From positions 1,054,001 to 1,118,000 of the forward strand of contig NZ_CP025116.1 in the NCBI RefSeq assembly GCF_002831625.1: a stretch of DNA of 64,000 nucleotides, in the 5' to 3' direction. A model generated the notes under the pieces. The model was not told the origin of the DNA. It saw nothing but the letters and a program-made list of their open reading frames with translations, and ran no database searches. Below are positions 24,585 through 33,663 of the stretch, piece after piece. Origin of the DNA: Nonlabens sp. MB-3u-79. Lineage in GTDB: Bacteria > Bacteroidota > Bacteroidia > Flavobacteriales > Flavobacteriaceae. How positions within the stretch are numbered: the stretch's first letter is position 1; each line of letters opens with the position of its first letter. The position numbers and the translations under genes were made by a program.

Positions 24585-26978
24585 ATGAGACCTAAATCTC
24601 ACCTCACCTCAGCCTTCTCATTTCTAGTAATTATTTTGATGATTTGGTATGCCTTTCAAAGTCAGACACCATCTTCTCAAGTAAAAGAGAATTTACCAAC
24701 GACCGAATGGTCAACTGCTAGAGCATTGCAACATGTAAAGGCTATCTCGCTAAAACCTCATTATGTAGGAAGTAAAGCTCATAATGAAGTTAGAGATTAT
24801 ATAAAGGGGGAACTTCAAAAAATGGGACTGGAAGTTTCCACACAAAAAGGCTACGATATTAGCAGCAACGGGAACATGTCTCAGCCAGAAAATATAATAG
24901 CTCGTATCAAAGGAACCGATGCTAACAATAAAGCATTGGTGTTATTAAGTCACTATGATAGTGATCCACATTCCAGCAAAGGTGCTAGCGATGCGGCAAG
25001 TGGTGTGGCAACAATTTTGGAAGGAGTAAGAGCTTTTCTAGCACAAAATAAACAGCCTAAAAACGATATCATTATCTGTATTACAGACGGTGAAGAGCTA
25101 GGACTTAATGGGGCCAGTCTCTTTGTAAGAGAACATCCTTGGGCAAATAGTGTAGGTTTTGTACTCAACTTTGAAGCTCGCGGTAGTGGAGGTCCTAGCT
25201 ATATGCTGGTGGAGACTAATGGTGGTAATCGCAAGATTATAGAAGAATTTATGGCAGCTGGAACAGATTATCCAGTGGCACATTCTCTCGCATACAGCAT
25301 CTATCAAATGATTCCTAACAGTACAGATCTTACGGCTTTTAGACAAGATGGCGATATCAATGGTCTTAATTTTGCATTTATAGGAGACCATTTTGATTAC
25401 CACACAGAGTTAGATAATTACGAACGCTTGGATCGAAACACCCTAGCGCACCAAGGTTCTTATTTGATGCCTTTGTTGATTCACTTTAGCGATTTAGACA
25501 TGACCGATCGCATGATGGCAGAAAAAGGAGATGACCTGGTGTACTTCCCTATGCCCTTGGTTAAAATGCTTAGTTTTCCGTTCAGCTGGCTGGCTGCGAT
25601 GATAATTATAAGTGGTTTGTTATTGCTGTTTTTAATCATCTTAGGAATCCGCAAAAGGCGCATGAGCATGAAACATCTTTTGGCAGGTTTTATACCGTTC
25701 TTGGGAAGCATGATCATCGGTTATTTATGGAGCAACTACGGTTGGGCAGCTGTAAAGTTCAATGATTTTTATATAGATCAACATCATGGTTTTCCATATA
25801 ATGGGTATTGGTTGATCGCCACAGCTGCATTTGCTGCTGTGAGTATTTGCTTTTTCTTGTATCACAAATTTTATGATCGCGACCGTATTGCTAGCTTGAG
25901 TGTGGCTCCTTTATTTTTATTATGGGTGATCTCTTTGGCAGTGGCTTTTCCAGTGGGGAATGCAGGCTTGATTCCAGGGGTATATCTAGGGGGTGCCGGT
26001 TACTTTGTAGTACCTCTATTTGCCGGATTGATCATGTTATGGCTTAATATTTATCAAAAACGACCTAGTTATATTTTATTGTTATTACTCGCCGTTCCTG
26101 CTGTTTTTGTTTTCGCTCCATTTATAACCGCCTTTCCAGTTGCTTTAGGAATGAGTATTCTTTTTGTCGCTGCTGTTTTGAGTACGTTGTTATTTGGTTT
26201 ATTGATTCCTATTATAGGACATTACCGCAAGAAAGGATTGTTGGCATTTGGCTCGTTGATCGTTACTTTAGTTTGTTTGTGTTTCGCTTTCGCGAAAGCG
26301 GAATACTCACCAACCCAACCCCAACCTACTAGCCTGATCTACTTGCAAGACCAAGACGCCAAAACAGCTCAATGGGCCACTTATGACAGCGCCTTGTCAG
26401 ATTGGACCAAGGAAAAATTAGGCGAAAAACCTCAATTAGCTCGGGAACTGAACGAAAACTCCATCGATTCCAAATACGGCACCGGGTTCTCTTATGCGGC
26501 AAATACCGATTATAAAGAATTGCCAGAAGTGAAGATCGAGGTCATGAGCGATACCGCTGTAAATGGTTTGCGTACGGTAAAATTTAAAGTCAGCAGTGAA
26601 AGCATCGTACATCGTTATGAGGTCTTTGCAGATTCTAAATATGTATTCGAAAAAGCCGTGGTCAATGGTTTGGAAATTCAGGCTACAGGGAAGACTAAAA
26701 AACCATTTGGCAACCGATGGGGAAATCGCATGTTGAGTTATTACGTGAGCGATAACGCGGCTCTAGAAATGGAAATGACTTTTGACGCTGGTGTAGAACC
26801 AGAACTGATCATTTATGCAGCCTCCTTTGATTTATTAGGTCAAAAAGAAATGCAGGTCAGCAAGCGACCGCTGGATCAAATGTCCATGCCGTTTGTTTTA
26901 AATGATGCGGTGCTTAGAAAAAGAACCCTTTCATTACTTCAACAGCAAACAGAAGTAATACAGGAAAATGGCGAATAA
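24585..26978 (+). CDS. M28 family aminopeptidase with a polytopic membrane domain
   Basis: 797 residues from ATG 24585, where a first transmembrane helix begins (LTSAFSFLVIILMIWYAF). The in-frame extension upstream is not family-like. The extracytoplasmic peptidase part has the zinc sites LLSHYDSDP (His), GASDAASGVAT (Asp), DGEELGL (Glu, Glu) and GDHFDYHTELD (His). From residue about 370 to 620 several hydrophobic segments follow, then a soluble C-terminal domain (about 650-797). The arrangement resembles ERMP1/Fxna-like M28 peptidases. A palindrome copy encodes FAFAKAEY just after the last membrane segment. It overlaps the next gene by 11 bases. Confidence 0.9.
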   Translation: MRPKSHLTSAFSFLVIILMIWYAFQSQTPSSQVKENLPTTEWSTARALQHVKAISLKPHYVGSKAHNEVRDYIKGELQKMGLEVSTQKGYDISSNGNMSQPENIIARIKGTDANNKALVLLSHYDSDPHSSKGASDAASGVATILEGVRAFLAQNKQPKNDIIICITDGEELGLNGASLFVREHPWANSVGFVLNFEARGSGGPSYMLVETNGGNRKIIEEFMAAGTDYPVAHSLAYSIYQMIPNSTDLTAFRQDGDINGLNFAFIGDHFDYHTELDNYERLDRNTLAHQGSYLMPLLIHFSDLDMTDRMMAEKGDDLVYFPMPLVKMLSFPFSWLAAMIIISGLLLLFLIILGIRKRRMSMKHLLAGFIPFLGSMIIGYLWSNYGWAAVKFNDFYIDQHHGFPYNGYWLIATAAFAAVSICFFLYHKFYDRDRIASLSVAPLFLLWVISLAVAFPVGNAGLIPGVYLGGAGYFVVPLFAGLIMLWLNIYQKRPSYILLLLLAVPAVFVFAPFITAFPVALGMSILFVAAVLSTLLFGLLIPIIGHYRKKGLLAFGSLIVTLVCLCFAFAKAEYSPTQPQPTSLIYLQDQDAKTAQWATYDSALSDWTKEKLGEKPQLARELNENSIDSKYGTGFSYAANTDYKELPEVKIEVMSDTAVNGLRTVKFKVSSESIVHRYEVFADSKYVFEKAVVNGLEIQATGKTKKPFGNRWGNRMLSYYVSDNAALEMEMTFDAGVEPELIIYAASFDLLGQKEMQVSKRPLDQMSMPFVLNDAVLRKRTLSLLQQQTEVIQENGE
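26286..26299. repeat. Dispersed palindrome copy 6 (in the M28 peptidase)
   Basis: An exact core, read as FAFAKAEY at the junction between the last membrane helix and the soluble C-terminal domain. Confidence 0.9.
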
Positions 26979-27750
26979 AATTATAGGGATATTAGGATGT
27001 GGTTGGTTGGGTTTTGATCTTGCTTTACAACTAAAAAAGCAAGCTTACCAAGTAAGAGGTACGTCTAGAACGGATGAAAAGTTACTACAGCTTTCAGAAA
27101 AGGGGATTCACGCTTTTAAGATCGACCTTCAAGAAGATAAAATCTATGGCGATGTTCAAGGTTTTTTAGAGGGATTGGATGTTTTGGTGATTGACATACC
27201 GCCAGGCTTGCGTCAAAATCCAGAAAGCGATTTTGCCTTTAGGATCCAGCTGTTCATGAGATTTGTTCAAGCATATGAAATCAACAAGGTTCTTTTTATT
27301 TCATCCACATCCGTTTTTGAAGACTTGGAAGAATTGCCTACTTACGATGAACATGCGCTGCCCAATGCCACAAGTAATAATGGTAAAAAAATCATCGCTG
27401 CAGAGCAAGTGGTTCAAGAAATGGCACATCAATCTACCATTATCAGACCTTGTGGCCTGATAGGTGGTGATCGGCATCCTGTTAAAATGCTGGCAGGAAG
27501 AAAAGGAATTAAAAATCCTGAGGCACCCATAAATCTAGTGACACGAGATCATGTGAATGCCATTATTATAAAAGTGATCGCAGGCACACTTGATGCTCCA
27601 GTAATTCACGCCGTTAGTGAACCACATATAAGTCGGGAAGCATATTATCAAAACGCTGCTCAAGAATTTGGATTAGAAGCTCCGATTTTTGAGAAGGATG
27701 CAAATAGTGTTGGGAAGAAGATCACAACTGTATTTCCCTTAGGGGAATAA
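26968..27750 (+). CDS. NAD(P)-dependent epimerase/SDR-like protein (YeeZ type)
   Basis: 260 residues with an N-terminal Rossmann fold (IIGILGCGWLGFDLALQLKK). The variant glycine motif GCGWLG and the phrase VLVIDIPPGLRQN are typical of the YeeZ/extended-SDR branch. FISSTSVFEDLEE and TIIRPCGLIGGDRHP are later strands. No YxxxK pair is obvious, so catalysis as a true epimerase is doubtful. Translation is coupled to the M28 peptidase by an 11-base overlap, though the two products have no clear functional link. Confidence 0.8.
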   Translation: MANKIIGILGCGWLGFDLALQLKKQAYQVRGTSRTDEKLLQLSEKGIHAFKIDLQEDKIYGDVQGFLEGLDVLVIDIPPGLRQNPESDFAFRIQLFMRFVQAYEINKVLFISSTSVFEDLEELPTYDEHALPNATSNNGKKIIAAEQVVQEMAHQSTIIRPCGLIGGDRHPVKMLAGRKGIKNPEAPINLVTRDHVNAIIIKVIAGTLDAPVIHAVSEPHISREAYYQNAAQEFGLEAPIFEKDANSVGKKITTVFPLGE

Positions 27751-27794
27751 GTGGATTTCAATGTATAAAGCTTTCCCCTTTTTGAAAGGGGAAC

Positions 27795-27818
27795 ATTTAA
27801 TTCGTGTACGAATTAAAT
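27795..27818. repeat. 24-base inverted repeat
   Basis: ATTTAATTCGT and its complement around a two-base GT spacer. Next to it is a TCCCCTTTTTGAAAGGGG-like hairpin at about 27774-27792. It could be a terminator for the epimerase-like gene, but no T-run follows. Confidence 0.6.
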
Positions 27819-27875
27819 AAGGGGTTTGCAGAGCTGGAATCGATCTAGAAATCCCTTTTTAAAGAAAGATTCAAA

Positions 27876-27951
27876 CATCGTGTCAAACCCTTTTGGTTAG
27901 CAACAAAGTTGCTTAACCTTTTTTCCCTTCTTCTGAAGGGAAATGCTTTTA
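27876..27951. repeat. Non-coding repeat element, copy A
   Basis: Starts CATCGTGTCAAACCCTTT, contains a hairpin GGTTAGCAAC-AAA-GTTGCTTAACC (one bulge), then TTCCCTTCTTCTGAAGGGAA and ends GCTTTTAC. The same ends recur at 31250-31372 (copy B). It occupies much of the 301-base gap before pbpC, which also holds the inverted repeat at 27795-27818. Confidence 0.6.
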
Positions 27952-28051
27952 CATTATTTTGAAAAAGAAGACTTTTGCACCTTGTTTTAAACAAACAACT
28001 ATTCTTATAACTTAGAGTTTTAAATAAACAAAGAATCCGTAGTTTCAACTG

Positions 28052-30415
28052 GTGAAAAAATTCTTCTACAAACATAAAATCAAACTCAGCATACTGACCC
28101 TGTTGCTGGTTTGGTACGCCTTGTGTTTACCAGATCGATTGTTTGATGTTCCTTATTCTACCGTTATAGAAAGTAGGGACGGCAGACTGCTTGATGCACA
28201 TATTGCCAAAGATGAGCAATGGCGTTTTCCTGCGGTCGATAGTGTGCCTTACCGTTACAAACAATGTGTGTTGCAATTTGAAGATGCTTATTTCTATGAT
28301 CACCCAGGATTCAATCCAGTTGCTATAGGAAAAGCATTAGCTGATAATATCTCGGCTGGAAAAGTAGTGCGTGGAGGCAGTACCATTACACAGCAAGTGA
28401 TCCGACTATCGCGTAAAAAGGACCGTAACTACTACGAGAAGTTGATTGAATTGATCTGGGCTACGAGATTAGAACTCCGACTTTCAAAGGAAGAAATTCT
28501 AGAACTCTACGCTTCTCACGCGCCTTATGGAGGTAACGTAGTTGGTCTGGATATGGCGGCTTGGCGTTATTTTGGGAGAAAATCCCACGAACTCAGTTGG
28601 GCCGAAAGTGCTACACTGGCGGTTTTGCCCAATGCACCTGGACTGGTTTATCCGGGAAAAAGGGAGCGCTTACTCAAAGAAAAGCGCGATCAAGTATTGC
28701 TAAAGCTCCAAGAGGAAAACATCATTAGTCCTATGGATTACGAGCTCGCCATATCTGAACAGGTACCGATTCAAGATTTTAGACTGCCCCAACTCGCACC
28801 GCATTTATTGCAACGAGCCAATAAAGAATACGGGACTCAAAAATTACGCACAAGCATTGATTATGAGATGCAGGAAACGGTCAACCGCATCGTGAAGAAC
28901 CATCACAACCTACTTCAGCAAAATGGGGTGAATAACCTCGCTATGCTGGTTCTGGATGTGGAAACCCAAACCGTTGCTGCCTATGTAGGGAATGCTCCTA
29001 CGAGCAGAGAACACAGTAAGGATGTGGATATCATTACTGCTCCACGATCTACGGGTAGTGTGCTAAAACCTTTTTTATATGCAGCCATGCTGGACGAGGG
29101 CGAACTCTTGCCAGAGAGTTTGGTAAAAGACACGCCTACGGTTATCGATGGCTTTTCTACGGAGAATTACGATAAAAGATATACGGGTGCGATTCCCGCG
29201 TCTCAAGCTTTATCGAGGTCCTTAAATGTTCCTGCGGTGCGATTGTTGCGAGAGCATACGGTTCCTAAATTTTATAACAAATTGCAAGATTTAAAACTCA
29301 CCCATATCAATCGTGGTGCGAGTACTTATGGACTGAGTTTGATCATCGGTGGTGGCGAGAGCAGCCTTTGGGACATGAGTCGCGCTTATCTAGGAATGGC
29401 CAAAACCTTAGAACTCTACACAAAAAATAGCAGTCAGTACGATCCAGAGGTCATGAATAGGTTGAGTTATTTGGATGATAATTCCGCTTTCGCGAAAGCG
29501 GAAAAAGAAACATCTCAGAAACACGTCAACTGGTCTTTAGAGTCATCCATCTACGGTGCAGGAAGTATTTACCACACTTTTGAAGCTATGAAAAAAGTCA
29601 ACCGACCAGAAGGAGAAGAGATTTGGCACTTTTTCAATCCAGATCGAGAAATCGCTTGGAAAACAGGAACAAGTTTTGGAAACCGAGATGCCTGGGCGAT
29701 AGGCGTGACTCCTAAATATATTATAGGCGTCTGGACAGGAAATGCTGATGGGGAAGGACGAGCTGATATGACAGGAATAGACAGCGCCGCGCCAGTACTT
29801 TTTGATTTGTTCAATAGATTGCCTACACAAAACTGGTTTGCCCCGCCTTATGATGACTTGATTCAGGTACCAACCTGTAAACAATCAGGCTATCTCGCAA
29901 CCCCATTATGTGAATCTACAAGCCAAAATATTCCTGCAGTAGGAGAGAAGTTTGCCTCTTGTCCTTTTCATAAATCCATCAACTTAGACCCTACAAAAAC
30001 CTATCAAGTAAATGCCGATTGTGAGCCTGCCTCGCAAATAGTAACCACCTCCTGGTTCACGTTGCCGCCGGTGATGTCTTATTACTATGCAAGGTCAAAC
30101 CCTGCTTATAAAGCCTTACCCGACTACCGAGAAGACTGCGTTCCAGCCACAGAAGAGGTGATGCGATTTATACAACCCAAACACAATACCACCATCACGC
30201 TTACCAAAAATGTAGAAGGCGCGCAAAATAGCGCCATTTTTGAGATCGCTCATAAGAACAGTGATGCTCAGGTATTTTGGTATATGGATGAAGAGTTTTT
30301 AGGGACTACTAAAAACTTTCATGAACTTGCTATTACAGGTAAAAAAGGCAAGCGCCTGATTACCGCGGTGGATGAAGAGGGCAATGATGTGCGTATTTAT
30401 GTGGTTTTTGATTGA
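28052..30415 (+). CDS. pbpC: Penicillin-binding protein 1C (bifunctional glycosyltransferase/transpeptidase)
   Basis: 787 residues beginning with GTG. A membrane helix (about 8-25) precedes a GT51 domain with CVLQFEDAYFYDHPG (catalytic Glu) and GGSTITQQVIRL. The transpeptidase follows with TGSVLKPF (SxxK nucleophile), SRSLN and KTGTSFGNRDAW. The last ~90 residues form the BiPBP_C domain typical of PbpC. It polymerises and crosslinks peptidoglycan in the periplasm and is usually dispensable beside PBP1A, also present here at 59-61 kb. A palindrome copy encodes SAFAKAEK between the SLN and KTG motifs. No alpha2-macroglobulin gene, its usual partner, is adjacent. Confidence 0.95.
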   Translation: MKKFFYKHKIKLSILTLLLVWYALCLPDRLFDVPYSTVIESRDGRLLDAHIAKDEQWRFPAVDSVPYRYKQCVLQFEDAYFYDHPGFNPVAIGKALADNISAGKVVRGGSTITQQVIRLSRKKDRNYYEKLIELIWATRLELRLSKEEILELYASHAPYGGNVVGLDMAAWRYFGRKSHELSWAESATLAVLPNAPGLVYPGKRERLLKEKRDQVLLKLQEENIISPMDYELAISEQVPIQDFRLPQLAPHLLQRANKEYGTQKLRTSIDYEMQETVNRIVKNHHNLLQQNGVNNLAMLVLDVETQTVAAYVGNAPTSREHSKDVDIITAPRSTGSVLKPFLYAAMLDEGELLPESLVKDTPTVIDGFSTENYDKRYTGAIPASQALSRSLNVPAVRLLREHTVPKFYNKLQDLKLTHINRGASTYGLSLIIGGGESSLWDMSRAYLGMAKTLELYTKNSSQYDPEVMNRLSYLDDNSAFAKAEKETSQKHVNWSLESSIYGAGSIYHTFEAMKKVNRPEGEEIWHFFNPDREIAWKTGTSFGNRDAWAIGVTPKYIIGVWTGNADGEGRADMTGIDSAAPVLFDLFNRLPTQNWFAPPYDDLIQVPTCKQSGYLATPLCESTSQNIPAVGEKFASCPFHKSINLDPTKTYQVNADCEPASQIVTTSWFTLPPVMSYYYARSNPAYKALPDYREDCVPATEEVMRFIQPKHNTTITLTKNVEGAQNSAIFEIAHKNSDAQVFWYMDEEFLGTTKNFHELAITGKKGKRLITAVDEEGNDVRIYVVFD
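29486..29499. repeat. Dispersed palindrome copy 7 (in pbpC), full 22-bp symmetry
   Basis: An exact core with the longest symmetrical flank in the window (TTCC...GGAA on each side), read as SAFAKAEK. Confidence 0.9.
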
Positions 30416-30633
30416 CGTTTAAAAATCAGTTGTACCTACCCACAGTGATCTTAAAGCAATTCCTTCTCCTCTAATTTCTTAGGACAAAATCACAGGCTGT
30501 GCAAAGCTATTTTTTCTTCTCAAAACGAAGTGCTCTCGAATTCTCGACGGCCTATTGTATTATTTAGCCCCAAAAAGCATCGGTTCCTCATTAATATTCA
30601 TGAGGGTTTATAGAAAAATAAAAAGTAATTAAC

Positions 30634-31098
30634 CTACCATATAGAATAAGGCTTTTCACTGATATAAGAATTGTAATACTGTTTATCCCCAGTGACTTCT
30701 TTGTCGATCCATTCTGGTTTTAAGAAGGGCTCTTCTTCTGATTGTAGTTCAATTTCGGCTAGTGTGAGGCCTTTATTCTCTCCGTGGAAAATGTCTATTT
30801 CCCAAAGATGATTTTCTATAATTACTTCATACCTTGTTTTATCGATCACGCCAGGTAAACATAATTGCAGTAATTGTTCCGCCTCCTGTGTGGTTATCTC
30901 TTTCTCCCATTCATAACGAGAGAGACCACTATCGTTAGACTTTCCTTTTATGGTTAGAAAACCTTGATCGCTTTTTATACGCACCCGTACCGTACGTTCT
31001 GGATCTGTACATATATAACCTTGCGTGATGCGTTTTCCTTCTATACCTTTTAGGAAATCGGTGTTTTTAAGTAGGAATTTGCGTTCTATTTCTGTCAT
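30634..31098 (-). CDS. CYTH domain protein (triphosphate tunnel metalloenzyme)
   Basis: 154 residues starting MTEIERKFLLK with the ExExK triphosphate-binding motif (Glu3, Glu5, Lys7). RTVRVRIKSDQGFLTIKG and RYEWEKEI are the next basic and acidic strands of the tunnel, and IELQSEEE follows near the end. This family hydrolyses inorganic triphosphate or makes/binds triphosphorylated nucleotides; the substrate is not known. It stands alone. Its 645-base upstream gap contains repeats, and the 218-base gap behind it shows nothing clear beyond a short CCTCAT/ATGAGG hairpin near 30577. Confidence 0.9.
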   Translation of the reverse strand: MTEIERKFLLKNTDFLKGIEGKRITQGYICTDPERTVRVRIKSDQGFLTIKGKSNDSGLSRYEWEKEITTQEAEQLLQLCLPGVIDKTRYEVIIENHLWEIDIFHGENKGLTLAEIELQSEEEPFLKPEWIDKEVTGDKQYYNSYISEKPYSIW

Positions 31099-31249
31099 TG
31101 GAGAATAAATTGTTATGCAAGATAGGATTTTGAGAAGATGACTTCCAGAAAATTCGGCAATATTAAACTCTAATTAATAGATCAAGCATGATCCAAGTTT
31201 ATCTGGAATCTGCTGGCTACTATTTCAAACTCTATCTTTGGGTTATAGC

Positions 31250-31372
31250 ATCGCGTCAAACCCTTTGCGTTTTGAAGTCTCGGCAAAGCCGAGAGGCTAA
31301 ACTTTTATGCATTCCTCTCGTTCCGTAAACTCCAATCGTCGGATGCAAGCGTCTGAAGGGAAAGGCTTTTAC
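31250..31372. repeat. Non-coding repeat element, copy B
   Basis: Begins CATCGCGTCAAACCCTTT and ends TCTGAAGGGAAAGGCTTTTAC, like copy A at 27876-27951. The internal hairpin differs: CTCGGC-AAA-GCCGAG (31280-31294) instead of the other element's arms, with the same AAA loop. A more decayed third stretch (TTTTCCCTTTTTGTCTGAATGG near 31502) may be related. Confidence 0.55.
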
Positions 31373-31614
31373 TTTTTCCTATACAAGCTCTCTAATAATC
31401 AAATCTCTTTTCTAACAGACTTTCCAATGCCTTTTTAAAAAAGCTCGTTAGATTTGACATGCTAAGTATTCTTCTTGGCATTGTCTACATCTGATGGAGA
31501 AGTTTTCCCTTTTTGTCTGAATGGAGAAAGGAAAGGCTACATCCAGAAATCAATAAAACTTAAGGAAAGAAAAAGCAGCAGAGAACCTAAATTTGTGAGC
31601 CGATTTTTTAATTT

Positions 31615-31775
<161 letters not shown>

Positions 31776-32315
31776 CGGCAATTTTCTTCAACTCATCACT
31801 TTCTATTCTATTCTTATCACAACCGTTTATCGCTATATAAATTATAGCGCTCGCAATAGTTTCTGGCTCTATAGTTCTGTATTTTTTGAGAGCGCCGGAC
31901 AATAACGGATCAATAAGTTTTTGAAATTTTTTCCACGCACTTTCAAATGCTCTTTTTTCATTGCGTTGACCTCCTATGAGTGCTGGCTGGACGAAATAGT
32001 TTTCTTCAAAACTCAAAGCCTCCAGGTCTCGTTCCATTTCTCCTTTGCCGCGATTATAAGAGATGTTGCTATCTGGGTTTGCACCTAAAGCAGAAATAGC
32101 AATTATTTTACGCACTCCGTTTTCTTTTGCTACTGTTGCCACTCCGAGCGGTAAATCATGTTCGATTTTGTAGTATTCTTCTTTGTTTGGAGTTTTGGCC
32201 TTCGTGGTTCCCGTGCATATAAAAAGGTGGTCCCCTTTTAAGAACTCCTTATAGGTGGAGGGATCAAATAAATCGGCTAGGTGATTATGATGTTTTGGGT
32301 TTTTGTTGTCGATAC

Positions 32316-32329
32316 GCTTTCGCGAAAGC
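32316..32329. repeat. Dispersed palindrome copy 8 (phase LSRKR)
   Basis: An exact core with 20-bp total symmetry but unusual flanks (TAC...GTA instead of TCC...GGA), read as TLSRKRI. The flanks differ from the common form yet stay complementary. Confidence 0.9.
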
Positions 32330-32484
32330 GTAACTACCTTAGCATACCTCTTATCTTCTAACAGTTGCGAGAGTAAGATGTTTCCTGTTAGGCCTGAGGC
32401 GCCTATAATGATAGCGGTAAATTCCATTTGTGGAAGTTTGTTAATAGTGAAGGTTATATTTCTTAAAGGTAGTAATTTTACGAT

Positions 32485-33573
32485 ATGCACGAACTGGCAG
32501 ACAGGAAAATAATTCATGTAGATATGGATGCGTTTTATGCATCTGTAGAGCAACATGACAACCCAGACTTAAAGGGAAAACCTATTGCCGTAGGTGGAGG
32601 CAGTGATCGAGGTGTGGTCGCCGCAGCTAGTTACGAGGCACGTAAATACGGTGTGCGCAGTGCCATGCCTAGTGTGACGGCAAAAAGATTGTGTCCAGAC
32701 CTTATTTTTGTAAAAAGCAGGTTTGACAGGTACCGAGAGGTGTCTGTACAGATAAGAGAGATTTTCCATGACTATACGGACCTGGTAGAACCTTTGTCGC
32801 TAGATGAAGCTTATCTGGACGTAACAGAAAACAAATATAATTTTCCCAGCGCGACCATTATTGCCTACGAGATCAGGAGGCGTATTTATGAAGTTACAGG
32901 AATTACAGCCAGCGCAGGAATATCAGTAAATAAATTCATCGCCAAAATAGCGAGCGATTACAACAAGCCTAATGGTCAGAAAACCGTTGTGCCAGAAGAA
33001 ATCATTGAATTTCTGGAACAACTGGACATCCGTAAGTTTCATGGAATAGGTAAAGTCACTGCTGAGAAGATGTATCAATTTGGCATTTTTACTGGTTTTG
33101 ATTTAAAACAGAAATCACTGGAGTTTCTGTCTGAAAATTTTGGAAAGAGCGGCACTCATTATTATAAAATCGTAAGAGGCATCCATAAAAGTCCTGTAAA
33201 AGCTGACCGAATTAGAAAATCTCTAGGTGCAGAACGCACCTTCTCTGAAAATATTTCCAGTGAAATATTTATGAAAGAACGTCTTATTCAGATTGCTGAA
33301 GAAATTGAGAAACGTATCTCAAAATCAGATGTGGCGGGAAAAACAGTAACACTTAAGATTAAATTTCGTGATTTTAAAACTCAAACTCGCAGCAAGACGT
33401 TGCCCTATTTTATACGAGACAAGCAAACGATTCTAAATACTGCCGTAGAACTTATGGAACAAGAGAGTTTTCGCGAAAGCGTGCGCCTATTAGGGATTAC
33501 ACTGAGTAATTTGAACACGGCAAAAGAGGAAGAAGAAGACTTTGTCGAAGTGCAACTGGGATTTGCGTTCTAA
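32485..33573 (+). CDS. dinB: DNA polymerase IV (Y-family)
   Basis: 362 residues. IIHVDMDAFYASVE and EPLSLDEAYLDVT hold the three metal-binding acidic residues, AASYEARKYGVRSAMP is the steric-gate region, and GIGKVTAEKMYQFG is the helix-hairpin-helix. It performs translesion synthesis. A TAATTTTA box ends 4 bases before the ATG. A one-mismatch palindrome (33467-33480) is read as FRESVRL near the C-terminus. The C-terminal end lacks a canonical QLxLF beta-clamp motif but ends in EVQLGFAF, which might serve as one. Confidence 0.95.
   Translation: MHELADRKIIHVDMDAFYASVEQHDNPDLKGKPIAVGGGSDRGVVAAASYEARKYGVRSAMPSVTAKRLCPDLIFVKSRFDRYREVSVQIREIFHDYTDLVEPLSLDEAYLDVTENKYNFPSATIIAYEIRRRIYEVTGITASAGISVNKFIAKIASDYNKPNGQKTVVPEEIIEFLEQLDIRKFHGIGKVTAEKMYQFGIFTGFDLKQKSLEFLSENFGKSGTHYYKIVRGIHKSPVKADRIRKSLGAERTFSENISSEIFMKERLIQIAEEIEKRISKSDVAGKTVTLKIKFRDFKTQTRSKTLPYFIRDKQTILNTAVELMEQESFRESVRLLGITLSNLNTAKEEEEDFVEVQLGFAF
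33467..33480. repeat. Dispersed palindrome, one-mismatch copy 9 (in dinB)
   Basis: GTTTTCGCGAAAGC, one base off in the left arm, read as FRESVRL, the same phase as in gldH. Confidence 0.7.
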
Positions 33574-33611
33574 GATGGTGCTTTGTTTTAGCGATGCTTT
33601 TTATAGCACAA

Positions 33612-33640
33612 AAAAACCTTATCGATTTGATAAGGTTTTT
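33612..33640. terminator. Bidirectional terminator between dinB and pyk
   Basis: A 12-bp perfect stem (AAAAACCTTATC and complement) with a 5-base loop between two converging genes, T-rich on both strands. Confidence 0.92.
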
Positions 33641-33663
33641 ATTATATACGGGTGGTCTGAGCG

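Noticed and set aside
24281-24586. N-terminal extension of the flavin reductase frame
   Set aside because: Composition unlike the family, and a same-strand promoter box lies inside it, so the TTG at 24280 is preferred.
32428-32556. N-terminal extension of the SDR-like frame
   Set aside because: It overlaps the dinB start, and the Rossmann motif begins at once after ATG 32427.
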